Assembly: GCF_014529535.1 (NCBI RefSeq)
Contig: NW_023503501.1
Coordinates: forward strand, 3,230,150 to 3,294,149
Length of the DNA: 64,000 nucleotides
Source of the DNA: Bradysia coprophila
Taxonomy: Eukaryota; Arthropoda; Insecta; Diptera; Sciaridae
Reading direction: 5' to 3'
Under the pieces are notes generated by a model. The model ran no database searches, had not been told where the DNA came from, and saw only the letters and a program-made list of their open reading frames with translations. Both the position numbers and the translations under genes were made by a program. This document shows positions 1 to 19,993 of this stretch, piece after piece. How positions within the stretch are numbered: the first letter of the stretch is position 1; each line of letters starts with the position of its first letter.

Positions 1-145
1 TTACCTATAGAAATTCTTCAGAAAATTTTAAGATAACGGCAAAACTTCTCCGCGAATTCAATTTCGAAATTTTAGAATTTCACCATTAAAATGATTGACA
101 GGGCGTAAGAGGTTCTGCAGTTTAAAAAATATATCAAAAACTTAC

Positions 146-7008
<6,863 letters not shown>

Positions 7009-7075
7009 GGTACCACTGGACGAGTGTAGATTGGATGTGACACGTTGTGTTTGTCCTGCAGGACAATCCGGCAAC

Positions 7076-8879
7076 CTGAAATGGTCCAACAGAAAAAACC
7101 AACAATTAATTCCACCATTCAGCCACAAAACACGTTTGATTTGATAATAATAAATAAATGAAAAATGTGTGGCTAAAGAATCACCCGTACCAATTCGTAA
7201 ACACATTCATCACGCTTAACATTTGCCGTGATAATCACAAAACGTGGAAACCATTGCTCACTTTAGCTCGAATACTACTAAAAACAACTCAAATTAACAT
7301 TCATATCAACGCGAATCCATATGATGTTCGCTTAGATTCTACACTGTATTGGTCGGTATAACAAAAAAAAAATTGTTTTTCGAACGTATATATATCGGAA
7401 AAAATGTGTTTAATCTTCGACTAATTTTTCCTGTATCGTTTCTCGACAACATTCAACAAAATGTACGATAAAAATATTATGACTAATGCAGTCCCGACAA
7501 CCCAAAAATGTGCAAACATTAAGCCCAATAAATGTAGTCAGCTGGATACATTTAAATAATAAGAAGACGAAGAACAAAAAATTGTCATCGCAAAATATTC
7601 TTTTTGTAGAGAATATTATATTCACGATATTATGTTCCTAAGAAAATCTCGTTGTGCTGACGTAATCACCACTTACTTATCATCCGAAAAATAAAATATT
7701 TTTTTTTTTTTGTTCAATTAAAAGTGTCCTTCAAACAGAAGGTCGCCATGTTGTTCGTTGAACACACGAAAATTATCATCATCATAAAAATTGTATTTAT
7801 AGATAACATCTACTTGGAGCGTATAGCACAATATTTTTTTTTTAAATGAAAATAACCTATAACAACCCTGGACAGTTCGAATTATAGTACATTAGCTACA
7901 CAATATACGTATAGCATGGAAAATGATGAAAAAATACCTTCGAATGGAATCCGTATATAAATAAGTCAGAATAAGAGTTCCATTGGATTTTATTGAATGA
8001 TTGAACTGATCGAAAATACAGTACTTAGCATCACCGTACTGCTAAACAACAATTAATTCCATAAAAAGTAGGTGAAGCCCCGGTTTTTCCGTTTGTTCGG
8101 GACTGGCAGATTTTTAACTCACATTTTCCCGACAAAATCGTTTTGAATTGAACCAACTAAAAACAAACACGCGCAAATTGAAGTTATTCTTTTTTTTCTC
8201 TCGTTTATTAAATTATGTGCTTGGTTCATTTCCCATTTTATCGAATGACTGGTTGGTTGGCCTGTGATAGTATTAAAATATCAGTCGAGTTGAGGTATAT
8301 ATGGCAGTATATCGTACAGTAAAAAACTGTAAACCGTTGACGGTCGTCGAACAACATTACTATGTCGGTATGCGAAATTTCTGTTTATTGTTTAGGGTAA
8401 TTACCCGAACACTTTTCAAAATAATTATTAATTAATTCTCTCTCTCTGTGTTTCGTAAAATATTGTCTATGCTTGTTTGTGTAGGACATGGAATCCTCGA
8501 TACCAATACCAATATACATGTGATAGATAGGTAGCTGATCAATATCAACTGAACCGAAACCTTGAAATACATTTTTTTCTTTAATTATCATTATCTCACT
8601 TAATTTTTAATGTTATCACGAGGCGTATGCATTATCTCGTTTGAATTATTTGATGGATTAGAGGAAAGAATTAGGTGAGACGTTTTCGATTTAATTTTTT
8701 TTTCTTCAAAATAACCGTTTTTAGAGAACGAAATTAGTGTGTTGAGCAAGCTAGGATATTAGAATTGAGACTTAGAATTAGCCGACTGTTCTGTTCTTTT
8801 AGCAAAATCAAATCAATCAAAAACGACCTACCATAGCACTGCGTTGGACCTACTCAAATCGGTCGGAAATTTATTGATT
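7076..8879. other. Non-coding DNA upstream of rdx coding exon 1
   Basis: Probably the 5' UTR intron of rdx, because the acceptor at 7076 must be joined to an upstream exon that I could not place. There are several T/A homopolymer runs and no convincing coding frame. Confidence 0.5.
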
Positions 8880-9640
8880 CCCAGTGTCCCTATTTTCAAT
8901 CATCGGAGATAAATCTCCGTGGAAATTGACGTCACTTTTGTACAAAAAATGACGTCATCAAATTGACGCACTTTACTTATGGATGTGTCTCCAGATATAT
9001 GAAACGTACAAGGTCGTGAGGGGTGTCATTAGAAAGGTAATTGCATGTTCTTTCGGGGCAGACAGGGTTTGATTGGTTTAAAGTTCATTCACTCTAAGAT
9101 ATGAGCAGTTGAAAAAATGGGAAATAATTTGACTATTTCGATGAATTTCTAGCTGTTCCTCTCTCCGAAACGGAAAAAAATCAAACTCCTTTCAGCAATA
9201 GTTGTTGCGGAAAAATTTTTTTTTGATCGAATCTTTCCTGTGAGCAAACTTATTCGAGTAGAGGAACTGTGTCACAAGTTTACACTTCAAAGGTACTCGC
9301 ATTCATCATGACACTAACCATACCAATGCATGTTTGATGTGATTGCAAAACTGTAGAGATCGTTTGTGAATAGTCAAGTTTCTGATCATTTTATTAAACT
9401 GCTCTTATCTCAGTCTGGTTGCATTTAAAACCCAGGAAGACTCTATTTGCCCCGAAACAACATACATTTACCCGCACACGACCCTTTACGTTTCATGTAC
9501 CTGGAGAAATTTCTTCCATAAGAAAAGTGTATGTTTTTTCGGTTTTAGATCACCCCCACTAGCCACAAAAGCATTGAGGATTTTTTTTGAAAGAGACTTT
9601 GGCCTCTAGGGAACAATACGTTATGTAAGATTATGGACTG
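8880..9640. repeat. Dispersed inverted-repeat element, copy 1
   Basis: A left segment around 8985-9115 (CCAGATATATGAAACGTAC ... AGATATGAGCAGTTG) recurs inverted around 9390-9520 (AACTGCTCTTATCTCAG ... TTTCATGTACCTGG). The stretch 9450-9590, with TACCTGGAGAAATTTC, CCATAAGAAAAG and CTAGCCACAAAAGCATTGAGG, is matched by diverged copies at about 32779-33130 and 39670-39895. No coding capacity is visible; the family is not one I can name. Confidence 0.6.
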
Positions 9641-12600
9641 AAACCTTTAGGTTGAGTGTTTGGTTATTCCGAAAGAAAAGCTGTGCCGCTTAGAGAATCA
9701 GTTGGATAAGGGGTCAATTAATTAGGGAACGAAAACACACGATAGGTAGCGCGGAGTTGTAACAATTGCAATGACTTCCGCCACGAATTAACTCAACTCT
9801 TCTTAAGATGCGTCTAGTTGTTTTAAACATGATTGAATGTTAGTGTGGTGACAAGTAAGTTGAGTCGATACAACCCAGGCTATAGTGATAACTGCTCAGT
9901 GCTCAGAAAATGATACCAACCAGGATTGAAAAATAAAAGTGAAGTTTGGTTGTAATTAAAAATCGTACAATTGAAGAAATTGGATCTCTACCTGAAGCAG
10001 ATACCATTATCAATCAAATCGGCTTACCCGCCTGATACAACAAGAAAATTTTTCAATTAATTTTATAAATTATTATAGCCAATAAAAAGCTATAATCGAC
10101 TTAATGCTTATTAGAAGTTCTGTCATTATCTCGAACATTTTCATTATTCTTTACCGTTGAGCCGAGTGGTTAATTTATTGCTACATTCATTTTCGTGTTT
10201 TAATTATGTGTTCGTAGATAATCCCATTTTGTTCTCAATAACATAATTGAGTAAACAAACAGCACTAGAAATCTGCGATTCTAATCATACGTTACACTGT
10301 CACACCACGTAATGTTTTTGTCATTTTTTTTTTCTCGGATACTCGACTCTAAAATTATATTCCAATCAAGACTCTTGATTCAAGAGACCCGAATTGTGAA
10401 TTTAGTGAGAGAAGGCACGGTCTTTCAACACGATAATGAATTATAAAAAATTAAAAAAAAAAAAACGAATGTAGGCAAACGGTCGGTGTTACGAAGACCC
10501 AGATTAAAATGTTGCCTATTTTGAAATTGTGTGATTAAACTGGTGCGTATAATAAGCACGTCATGTAATTTATTGATAAACATCTTTTCGTTAATTGATA
10601 ATGAGAACTTAAAATTGCATAATTCTGAAATTGTAACAAAGTGATAAATGAAAATCGGAAAATGTATTCGTTTGACGGAACTAAATCGTTAGAACAGCCT
10701 TACAAGCTGTAAGTTACAGCCTGTCGAAATTAGAATCGTTTGAGTTAGTTTGACCAGCTTTGTCGAATTTCAAACTTTTCGAATGATTTGATAACTTTTC
10801 TAACTTTGAAGAGCCAGTGAAACGGTCAGAAACCAGAGCATAAGGAATTTCACTCTACAAAATTCATAGAAATTCATAAAAATTCCTAAATTTGTTAATG
10901 TTTTCTGGTGTCACCATACAAAAAAAAATGTTTATTTTGTGTCCACAAACAATATTCAATCAACAGATTCCAACAGAAACACACATAGTTTTTTACAATA
11001 TTTCGAAAAGCGCCACTGCGCCCTTCTACCCTTCGAACAAAAATTGCTTGTTATGACCCAAAAAAAGAAGAAAATACGAAGAGAAATCAGAGCTTCAAAT
11101 TTTTTTTTATTAAATTTGGTTCAGGCACACATTTGTGTTCGTTATTGAAGTTTAGGATGAATTCTGAAACTATCGGATTTTAAGGAATTTTAGGATGAGT
11201 GGCAGCCCTGTAAAATCGGTAGACTTCATAGAGAATAGAAAACTATTTAAGAGCACAACTCCACTGCAATAAGATGAAGCGACACGGTCAAATAAAAGGT
11301 ATTTACAATACCGATCGACTAAAAAAAGTTTATGGAAATCGGGTGACCGACTCGTGAGTTAGAGCCGTTGGTGTGAACCACGTACTGTGCGGCAAGCAGT
11401 TTTTGCTTGTAGGTCGGCCAAATTTGTACCGATTTCGACTACTTTCACTTTACTAGATAGGTATTGACCGTACCAATCAGGAGAAAAAAAGTTCATAAAA
11501 TTTGGTTGACCGGAGCGTGAGCTAGGTCTCTTGGAGTGAGCTCTTATCCGGCTACTCGGCCGTACAGTGAACGTGTCAATATCTCGAGTGAATTTTGACC
11601 GAATTTCATGAATTTTTTTTTTGTTTGAAAGGTATTTATGAATGCGTCAGTGCTATTTCCAGTCTTCTAACAAAATGGCTGCCAGCGGCCATATTGGATT
11701 TTACTTAAATTGAAATATCTTGGGAAAAATGGTTCTTAGTGAGTTTCTGTTAACATAGCATATAATAGCGAATGCGAATAACTTTTCAGTAGAGAAGAGA
11801 ATGAAGCAAGAAACATAAAGAGTTTCGCATTAAAGGCTTTTGATACGAATAGGTGTTTCGTACGGGTCGGCGTTAGCTATGTTTTTATTGATATTAGTAG
11901 AGGGTAGCCTTGTGATTAAGAATCACATAATATTAAAATCGAGTGTACGGCAAAATTTTGAGGTAGACGAATGTTTCTTTCGTTTGAAACCTAGGTCAAT
12001 GTTTTTTGCTCTTAATTTTGTATTGCTGAGTTAGCCTAGAGTCTCACCTTTCCAACGATACCAAACATGCCTTGTTTCAACATGGCCATGTAACTTTCAT
12101 ACGGACTTTAGGGCTACCTAAAGTATAAAATAATGGACCAAAAAGACTAAAAAAAATTAATTCAATAAGTGACAAATAAGGTTTTAAGTGATATTTAAAC
12201 GGAATGATGGTTGTCTTCAAACGTGCAGATGTGGGGTTGCAAAAATATATCCAAGGCTACCGAGAAATTTTCTGAGGAAAATTTCGGTTCCCGGGAATTC
12301 GAATGATGGCTAACCGAACAATTGCATCCCCGAACAGATAATAGTTTCTACGAAACAAAATCAAATTTTCTGCCTGAATGTGGTTAAACGTTTTGGAAAA
12401 TTAACTATTTAAAAGTCTCCAGGGTGTTCAAAGCTCTACAGTAATGGACGATATGTAACTCTTAAAAACGAAAGCAATTTTACAATTTACAACGAAACGA
12501 AGCGAATAAATTAATCCAAATTGAAGACAAAGAGATTACAATTCGTTTCCCTGACCAATATTTTTTTTTTTGCAAACGTCGATTCTGTGTAAGTTACAAA

Positions 12601-12808
12601 GTCAAACACAGTATACAGTTGAACACTGGTATAATAGTAAAGCTCTTTCGCTTTTACTCTATCGCTGATTCGTATTTCACTGTTTCGGATACGTGTCGCT
12701 ATATAGAGTATTATAACCTCCTTCTGCTTCAGCGAATCTGGCAGAAAAGAAAAAACTTTGTATCGAGCTTTGTGTAATAAAAAAAAAATGGTTCGAAAAT
12801 AGTATGTT
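9641..12808. other. Non-coding DNA, no feature seen
   Basis: AT-rich sequence with homopolymer runs. Short open frames (10939-11148, 11840-12034) have no domain and no splice sites that would extend them. It probably still belongs to the upstream/5' UTR intron territory of rdx. Confidence 0.45.
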
Positions 12809-12929
12809 GTGTTACAAGTATTGTAATGTTGATTTTTTCAGCACTAGACCCAAGTTTTCCTTACGAGCGGAGCGAGTAAGGAAAATTGGGTCGTGTGCTG
12901 AAAAAATCTCATTACAATACGTGTAACAC
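12809..12929. repeat. Foldback element, 121 bp, with GAGCGGAGCGAG centre
   Basis: A near-perfect palindrome: the left arm begins GTGTTACAAGTATTGTAATG and the right arm ends CATTACAATACGTGTAACAC. The loop at 12865-12876 is GAGCGGAGCGAG, unusually GC-rich for the region. No coding capacity. Confidence 0.8.
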
Positions 12930-12930
12930 A

Positions 12931-13200
12931 TCATGCTTTGTGCCAACCGAGAATTGAAATAGACAAGAGCACAAAAAATCATAATTTTCATTGTAAACAA
13001 TATCACTCTTCAAATTTGATCGATCACATTGCTTTGCATTTTCTTAAACGAATGCTGTAACAACTCATACAAATTCCATATCAACACTACTTTGAGTGTT
13101 GTAATATCACATCAAACGGGTGCTGAATTAAGTCACTTTACAACACTTAAATGAGTGCTGAAAAGAGGCGTATTTCAATTCTCGGTGGCACAAAATCATG
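12931..13200. repeat. Inverted-repeat element abutting the 12809 foldback
   Basis: Outer arms TTTGTGCCAACCGAGAATTG (left) and CAATTCTCGGTGGCACAAA (right) are complementary apart from one mismatch. The interior carries a second set of inverted words built on CAACACT/AGTGTTG. It lies directly beside the preceding palindrome, so the two may be one nested unit. Confidence 0.6.
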
Positions 13201-15956
13201 TAGCAAACCGATAAGGGTAAATTTATGGTTTGAGCAAAACGATTCATTCATTTCGAAACTACATGAAAAAACGATTCAAGTCTTACGACAACTCTTCGTC
13301 TAACACATTTAATTCATTAAAACCAAAATCCATATGACTTTCACCAAGTTTTTATGGATTATTCACGATACATCGATATGGACTTGTTGCATTTACACAA
13401 TTTTTTTTTTCTTCTCTCTGTTCGTTTCACTTATTTACCAACTCTCAAAAATGGTTAAGATCGTTAAGATTCGCGACATTTTACATTTTACATGGAGCTT
13501 GTAGTATTATATAAAACTGAGCAGACGTTTTGCAAACGATAAACTATTTAACGACCAAAAAAAACCAACAACATTTTCAATAACTTATTATTTCCGTAAA
13601 CGCTAAACTTCTAAGTCAGCTGGTAATACTCGTCGCATATGACATTGAACATTACAATTCATGAAAACTATAAATTAACTATTTCTGAAAAATTACCGAA
13701 CTAAATCACTTGTAAACGTAAAATCCCGTAACATTTTCGGCATAAAAAAATATATATTTCAGAACTTATAACGACGAAAAGGTTAACGTGGTTTCAGCTT
13801 GATATGATTTCGTCGTCGTTGTAAAAAAAAATCCAAATTGATCAAAAAGGAAAGGTTTCAAGGCAGCGCAGCCATTGCATCTTTCGATACCTTTACAGAG
13901 CACAATTATTTTAAGTGATTTGATTTGGGTGTTTGTCCAAAATGAAAAAGGCGTTTGTTTATTCCAATTTAATCACATACATCAATAACAGGCACATAGT
14001 CCACACACAAAAGTAATATTTTTATATTGCATTGATATATGAATAAGTATATGTAGGTCAACCAATATATTATGCTCTCATTATGTAGATTTTTTTTTGT
14101 GGGCAAGCACTAATAATTTTTACAATTGGTGTCACTCTTTGTTTTTATTAGCTTGATTTCATTACGTAATTTTATTACTAAATGAAGCTAAAATAGGTTT
14201 TACGTAGCGAGTCTCTCTCGCTATATATAAATTTTAAATATTTGTGTCTCACTCTCTCTCTCTCACTCTCTATCTATCAACCTACAACATTCAATTTGAT
14301 GTAATTAATGAGACTTAGATATTATTTAGACGAGAAAAAAAAAACATTTTGAAAATTTTATTAGTAAAAAATAATAATTAAATTATCACTTAAGCACAGA
14401 AAACATTGTTTACCTATTCACAAGAATCATTCTGGAAGGTAGATTAATCACATGTTTGTAAAGTTCGTTCAATCTCACAAAATCAATGTTGTATTCCGTG
14501 TTGTAAGTTAACGTATTAAATGCCACAATATAACTAAATACATCTGAACAGTCAGAAGTTAAGGAAGTTAGTATTGTTTTTAAAATTTTGTGACCAGACG
14601 AAAGAGAAAGTTCATCGTAGGTATACATATGAAAAAACACATATATATGAAATGAGAATGGTTTTATCCACACCACTACACATCAACCATGTAAAAAGTT
14701 TTTATTATTTTGAAGAAATAAAATATCAAAAGGAAAAAGAAAGAAAATGGTCAATAACTGAAATATGCCATTTTTATTGTAGGGGAAAACATATAAAATC
14801 TCACACTTTTTCTGAGCACATGGTTTATTTAGCTCCACAATTTTAAGTCGAAACCGCAAATGATTTTCATCGAAAAATTAACCATTTCAATAAAACCGAG
14901 ACTATTGTAATAGATCACTCACAACGTAGCAACAGTAAAATTGGCATTGGCATATATTTAGATGAAACTTACCAAAGACCTTAGAAATAAGAGACTGGCT
15001 GTGTATTATACAAAAGTATATAATGTAAACGAATTGAGTAAATTATTTACCTTTCACAGTTTGTGTGCTTATCGGAGCTTTTTTTTTCTTGATTTAGTGT
15101 CTCACATATAAAACAGGAAGTCTCAAAATCAGTTTTTTAAAGTCGAGCAGAGACGAAATGTGGCAGCTATTTAGGTAGTCTACCATATATTGAACATGTA
15201 GAAATAGAGTCTTTTAAACAATCCCTATGACAAATCATAGAGTGAAAGCTTCACTTCAAAATTGATGTCAATGTTTATTGGTAATTGCTGGGTACTTTTT
15301 CGACACTTTTTTTATTGTTGAAACTTAGTTTTCATTGTAAAAAAAATGGGATTTAATTAATTTCGTTTATTGTCTTTTACCAACACGGAGAACCGCACCA
15401 TTTTTTAGAATTTGCGCACAACAATTTCTGTCATTATGGAAAACTTTTTGCCGAGAAAACACATCCGTTCTTCGTTCACTGGGGCCTCTGTGCAACCGAT
15501 TCACCTTAATTAGTTAACTTTACTTTATTTGATTTACGTAATTTGAAGAAATGAGAATTTATTTTTTGATGAAATTTAGTTCTTTTTTCTAACTTTTTTG
15601 ACACTTTTTACATACTCACACACGAAAAAAAATCTCAAGACTTATCGACAATGCAGTTTTTAACCAATGACAACCGACAACGATGGTGTGCAGAGAATGA
15701 AGACGACAGAAAAGAGCTGTCTTTATTACGAAGCCAAGCGATAGGCAATCTCGGCTTTTTTTTTATAACAAACTTAAAAATGTAATCAAAATAATTAAAA
15801 TTGAATATAAGAGTTGTGCTATTTTTGGTTATTTATGACATCGAGTGCAAAGTACTTTATCGCACACGGTGTGTCTGTATTGTGCGCTATATACACGACG
15901 TACATAAGAGTAAACAAATTTACCATTCAATATTCCGAAGGTACAATAGTAGATTA
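13201..15956. other. Non-coding DNA with a CT microsatellite
   Basis: AT-rich DNA. A (CT)n-type microsatellite sits at about 14246-14273. No supported gene; open frames at 14410-14846 overlap on both strands and look like chance frames. Confidence 0.45.
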
Positions 15957-16220
15957 TGTTGGATGCTGCGAAAGTAATTCATTACACAAGGACACAATTT
16001 TGTGATAGGAGCAAACTCAAGAGTAAGTTTTTGAGCAACAAGTTTCGGTAACTGTTTTCGAGACAAGTGTAGAGTTTGCATATCCGAGCCGAAGGCGAGG
16101 TATGCAACTACTCTTGTCGAGAAAACAGTTACCGAAGCTTGTTGCTCAAAAACTTACTCGTGAGTTTGCGAGTTCTACAAAATTGTGTCCGAGAGCAATG
16201 AATTACGTTGCAGCATCCAA
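15957..16220. repeat. Long palindromic foldback, arms about 120 bp
   Basis: The left arm begins GTTGGATGCTGCGAAAGTAA and runs to GAGTTTGCATA; the right arm runs from TATGCAACTACTCTTG to GCAGCATCCAAC. Central loop: CGAGCCGAAGGCGAGG at 16085-16100. The high arm identity suggests either a young insertion or hairpin gene conversion. No open frame of interest. Confidence 0.8.
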
Positions 16221-16710
16221 CCCCCAACGTATTCTGGTTTATTGCCTTCTCATGCGAAAATTGACTATTACACGGCTGTTCCGCGAATTTCGTATGTTCG
16301 AACTCAAAGAAACAACTTTCCTTCATATAATGACTTGATCGAATTTTCTTTATTAATTTATTTCTGATATCAATAGTTAAATTTTGCAGTGATTATTCAA
16401 TCACTCAATAATCATATAACTATGAATGTTTAGAAAAAAAAAAAAAAATGAAAAGTTCATCAACACCAAAAAACACCACATATAAAAAAGATTGCAATGG
16501 CTCACACTTCGCTAAAAGGATATTTTATTTGAAATCAATCATATCATCACTGGACAAATTCAATACTGTCAGTCAGTTGATGTTAGTTTTTTTTACGTCA
16601 CGTCGTTGTAGAATTTAGTGAATTTAGTTTCAATTTTTAGTGTCGTTAAAAACGTAACGTAAAAATTGATTTACGTATCGATTGAGTAGGCTGAAAGAGG
16701 TACGTATTAA

Positions 16711-16826
16711 GTTTTGTATGCTTGCTAAGAGGACCGAAAGTAAAGCTGTCAATTCGCGGGGCGAAAGCTTTCGCTTTCGCCCCTTGAATTGACATTTCTA
16801 TTACTAATACTAATACTATTTTATGC
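16711..16826. mobile_element. Short foldback nested in the left arm
   Basis: It begins TTTTGTATGCTTGCTAAGAG and carries GGGGCGAAAGC / GCTTTCGCCCC self-complementary words. It interrupts ATTAAG|TTTTATGCC, which is continuous in the right arm at about 18552-18565. A complete relative of this short unit is at 28944-29063. Confidence 0.65.
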
Positions 16827-17145
16827 CAAATACTGCGAAAGTTTGTATTTTCGGTCCTCAAATGGTGACCGAAAGTAAAAAAATTCAGGCCTTGGGCCGA
16901 AAGTAAATGTCACTGTCATCATTTTACTTTTGCCCCGTGGGCTTGCGTATTTGCGGGCCGAAAGTAAATGTCACTGTCATCATTTTACTTTCGGTCCTCA
17001 TATGTCTCGAAAACACATGGTCACTTGATTGAAAGTACGCATTGAGTGTAGTGTTGTGTTGACGATAGCCAAATGTTTTGTGAGCAAGTGAATGTATGTT
17101 TACAGTAATTTCATTTGTTAAATTGTTTTTATTTTTATACCAGGG

Positions 17146-18228
17146 TGTGATTGCCGCCCTTGCCTGCGGCGCGGGCTGCAAACTTCACACGTTTGAATTT
17201 TTTTACTTTCGCCTCTTGTTATGCAAAATACTATTTAATTTCAGTTTTGATATTTATCTTAGTGAAACTTGGTGAAATGATTGAATTGGTCAAATGATTT
17301 TACTTCCTTGAATCGCTTCAAGAAACATCGCGAATGATTTTTGTTGGTGTGTGTTCTGTGAAATATTTTTTTTGGTTCAAATGTTGATTTCAAAAATGTC
17401 TGACGTTCCAAAATCATTTCTTAAATTCATAAATAAATATTTTTGTGGTGAAATGTTTGTTTTTCAATTTCCACTAAGAAACCCAACCACCAATGAATTA
17501 AAAATTATAATTTTTCAGTAACAGTTCTTTACTCGACGTAATGTGATATCACCGAAAATGTTCATATCTCGGTTTACTAGGTGCAAAACGAAAACAACGC
17601 GAAAACTTTCATTACTTGAAAGAACTGTCAAAGTCAAAGGAACCCAAAATGTGTCCTAGTGTAATAGATCATTTTCGCAAGGGGTATACAGCCGTGTAGT
17701 AGTCAATTTTCGCATGGGGCAGGCAATAAAACTTTATTTTACCTGGAATTAGTATGTTTTCCAGGTAAAATAAAGTTTTGTACCTTCGGAATATTGAGTG
17801 TAAGAGGCTAGTGGAAACAACTGGAGATTGTCAGTCCACTCTGACTTTTGGACCGCCGCTAGTTCTCAATCCACTTAACGTGAACCCAGGGAAAGGGAAA
17901 AGCATTGGCTTTGTCACGACAGAATTAAGTTAACCAGGCAGGAGCGCTGATTTGACTAGGGACCTGAATAATCTAGTAGCCCTATATTTTTTGCGAATAA
18001 AATTTTTCAATTTATGTCAGTGTTCATTTGAGTTCATTTTCATACAGTATTATTTTTTTTACTTTTGCCCCGAGTGATGCATACTATTTTTTATGCCAAA
18101 TACTGCGGAAGATTTGTATTTTCGGTCCGAAACAAAACATAATTTTAATTAAACTGTTGAGTTATCAACAAAATTTGCTGTAGAAACACCAAAATGCCGA
18201 AAAGCGCGGGGGTCCAGGGGGCGGCAGC
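17146..18228. other. Spacer of the composite foldback
   Basis: No gene. It contains a small hairpin at 17727-17779 built on ACTTTATTTTACCTGGAA. A phrase around 17930-17990 (AACCAGGCAGGAGCG, GGGACCTGAATAAT) recurs at about 19190-19240, suggesting remnants of one more dispersed repeat. The GC-rich palindrome CCAGGGGGCGGCAGCCCCCT is at about 18214-18233, at the border with the right arm. Confidence 0.5.
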
Positions 18229-18612
18229 CCCCTGGTATAAAAATAAAAACAATTTAACAAATGAAATTACTGTAAACATACATTCACTTGCTCACAAAAC
18301 ATTTAGCTATCGTCAACACAACACTACACTCAATTCGTACTTTCAATCAAGTGAACATGTGTTTTCGAGACATATGAGGACCGAAAGTAAAATGATGACA
18401 GTGACATTTACTTTCGGCCCGCAAATACGCAAGCCCACGGGGCGAAAGTAAAATGATGACAGTGACATTTACTTTCGGCCCAAGGCCTGAATTTTTTTAC
18501 TTTCGGTCACCATTTGAGGACCGAAAATACAAACTTTCGCAGTATTTGGCATAAAAAACTTAATACGTAACTCATTCGGCCTACTCAATCGATACGTAAA
18601 TAACTATACTTC

Positions 18613-18693
18613 TATAAGGCTGTATATAAAAGACGTGTACGTATACGAGAGCTTGCGCGAGGATTAGTACGAGTCTCTTATATACAGCCTTAT
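18613..18693. repeat. Small inverted repeat with AAGGCTGTATA ends
   Basis: The left arm ATAAGGCTGTATATAAAAGAC and the right arm GTCTCTTATATACAGCCTTAT enclose a centre with GAGAGCTTGCGCGAGG. It shares the terminal word AAGGCTGTATA with 55044-55211, and a one-mismatch form with 24842-24902. Confidence 0.6.
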
Positions 18694-19788
18694 ATCAGTG
18701 AGGTATTTTATCGCTATAGGCAAACATTTCTTTTTCTAGTGATATAATTTTGCTTGCAAAACCTTTAGCTCATTGGATCACACTATGACACTAGGAAGTG
18801 GTTGTCTTCAACTGTCTTCAACATCACTGAAAAAGAGGAGAGGCAACCTAAGTAGTGAAATAACGGTCGGGCCACAAAAGACGCTGGAATAAAAATAATA
18901 ATTAGAAAACGCCAATTTTGGCAGCCTAAATCGTATTTCAAAACAACAAATCTGTTTCAGCGTTTATTTAAACAAATTCAGACTTTCTCATTTAGGGAGG
19001 AAACGTCGAGAAAACAAAACAAAATTGCAGAAAATCTATTGTTGATAGACGATCCAGTGTAGTTCAAACGTTGCGTCCTTATACAGGACGTTTGAAATTA
19101 CTGAAAATACCACCAGCTGAAATGTCTGTAAATGAAACGCTAAAACAGAAAATAAGTTAACAAACAAAGCCACGGCACAGTAAAATAAACCAGGCAGGAG
19201 CGGTTCATTTTCGAAACGTCAAATAAGGGACCTAATAATACTGTAATTCGATTTATTCAATATAGCGAAAAAAAAGGCTGCTAGGCGCAACCAGCAAAAA
19301 AACGATCTTTTCAAAAAACAAGTTTACAATAAATAAAAATCATCAATTCTATTCGTTCCTAATGTTCCCAAAATGCAGCTAGCGTTCCTTCGTTGAATGT
19401 GTACCTGGTTGGGATGGTTTATTTAAGGCACTTTCGCTTAAAGACCTCACTTCATTCGGCTTATAATTCGCGAAATTGTCTAAAATCAATCGTCGAAAAC
19501 AGGTACACAATAACTAATTTTGACGATTTGGAAGTTATGTTCCGAGGCATTCGTTACATTTTGGATAGAGGTGCCATACGCTAGTTTATCCAAAGTATAT
19601 AAACACACAGATGCAACATTATAAATCTTATATTCATCCGAAAGACTGGTTCCGTATTTCTCTCTATTCCCTGAGGGTCTGCGGTACCTTCAGTGTTTAT
19701 ATACTTTGATTTCATCTGCCGAGTACAGAATTTACTTTTTTAGTATTAGATCAGTGAATGTCCCCAAATGACGAGACTTGGTGTTACC
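18694..19788. other. Non-coding DNA with a MITE fragment at 19593-19709
   Basis: The sub-segment 19593-19709 begins AAAGTATATAAACACACAG and ends TTCAGTGTTTATATACTTTG. It contains TTATATTCATCCG and ATTCCCTGAGGGTCTGCG, which recur at 55430-55712 with few changes. The rest shows no gene. Confidence 0.5.
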
Positions 19789-19993
19789 CAATGAAAGTAG
19801 ATAAGTAGGTATGGCCAGTCCATACAAGTCGGAGCACATACGGATTTGCATGGCGCCACCTCAAACGAACTCATTTCTAGTGGAAATTTGCACTAGAAAT
19901 GAGTTCGTTTGAGGTGGCGCCATGCAAATCCGTATGTGCTCCGGCTAGAACAAATTTGAACGTTTGGCCATACCTATCTATTTACTTTCATTG
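19789..19993. mobile_element. hAT-like MITE, 205 bp, with 8-bp target duplication
   Basis: Terminal inverted repeats CAATGAAAGTAGATAAGTAG (left) and CTATTTACTTTCATTG (right, complementary) continue inward into almost perfect arms (CGGAGCACATACGGATTTGC and its complement). The element is flanked on both sides by GTGTTACC, an exact 8-bp duplication at 19781-19788 and 19994-20001. Eight-bp duplications are typical of the hAT superfamily. Nearly the whole element is palindromic; there is no coding sequence. Confidence 0.8.

Larger units (their letters stand above)
16670..18601. mobile_element. Large composite foldback element (inverted arms 16670-17145 and 18229-18601)
   Basis: The two arms are inverted copies sharing the outer sequence TTACGTATCGATTGAGTAGG, several blocks of CCGAAAGTAAA / TTTACTTTCGG, and an inner end of AAATTGTTTTTATTTTTATA. 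Mirror-image open frames at 16924-17181 (minus) and 18194-18451 (plus) are by-products of the arms. The left arm carries an extra block of about 115 bp (16711-16826) that is missing from the right arm, so it was inserted later. The spacer 17146-18228 has no transposase-like frame. Related sequence lies at 21435-22034 and 28944-29110. Confidence 0.75.

Noticed and set aside
10155-10300. tRNA-like A box (GAGCCGAGTGGTTAAT)
   Set aside because: No matching B box at a suitable distance and no cloverleaf.
16924-18451. Two nearly identical 85-residue frames on opposite strands
   Set aside because: They are mirror images within the arms of one foldback element; the similarity reflects the inverted repeat, not a protein family.
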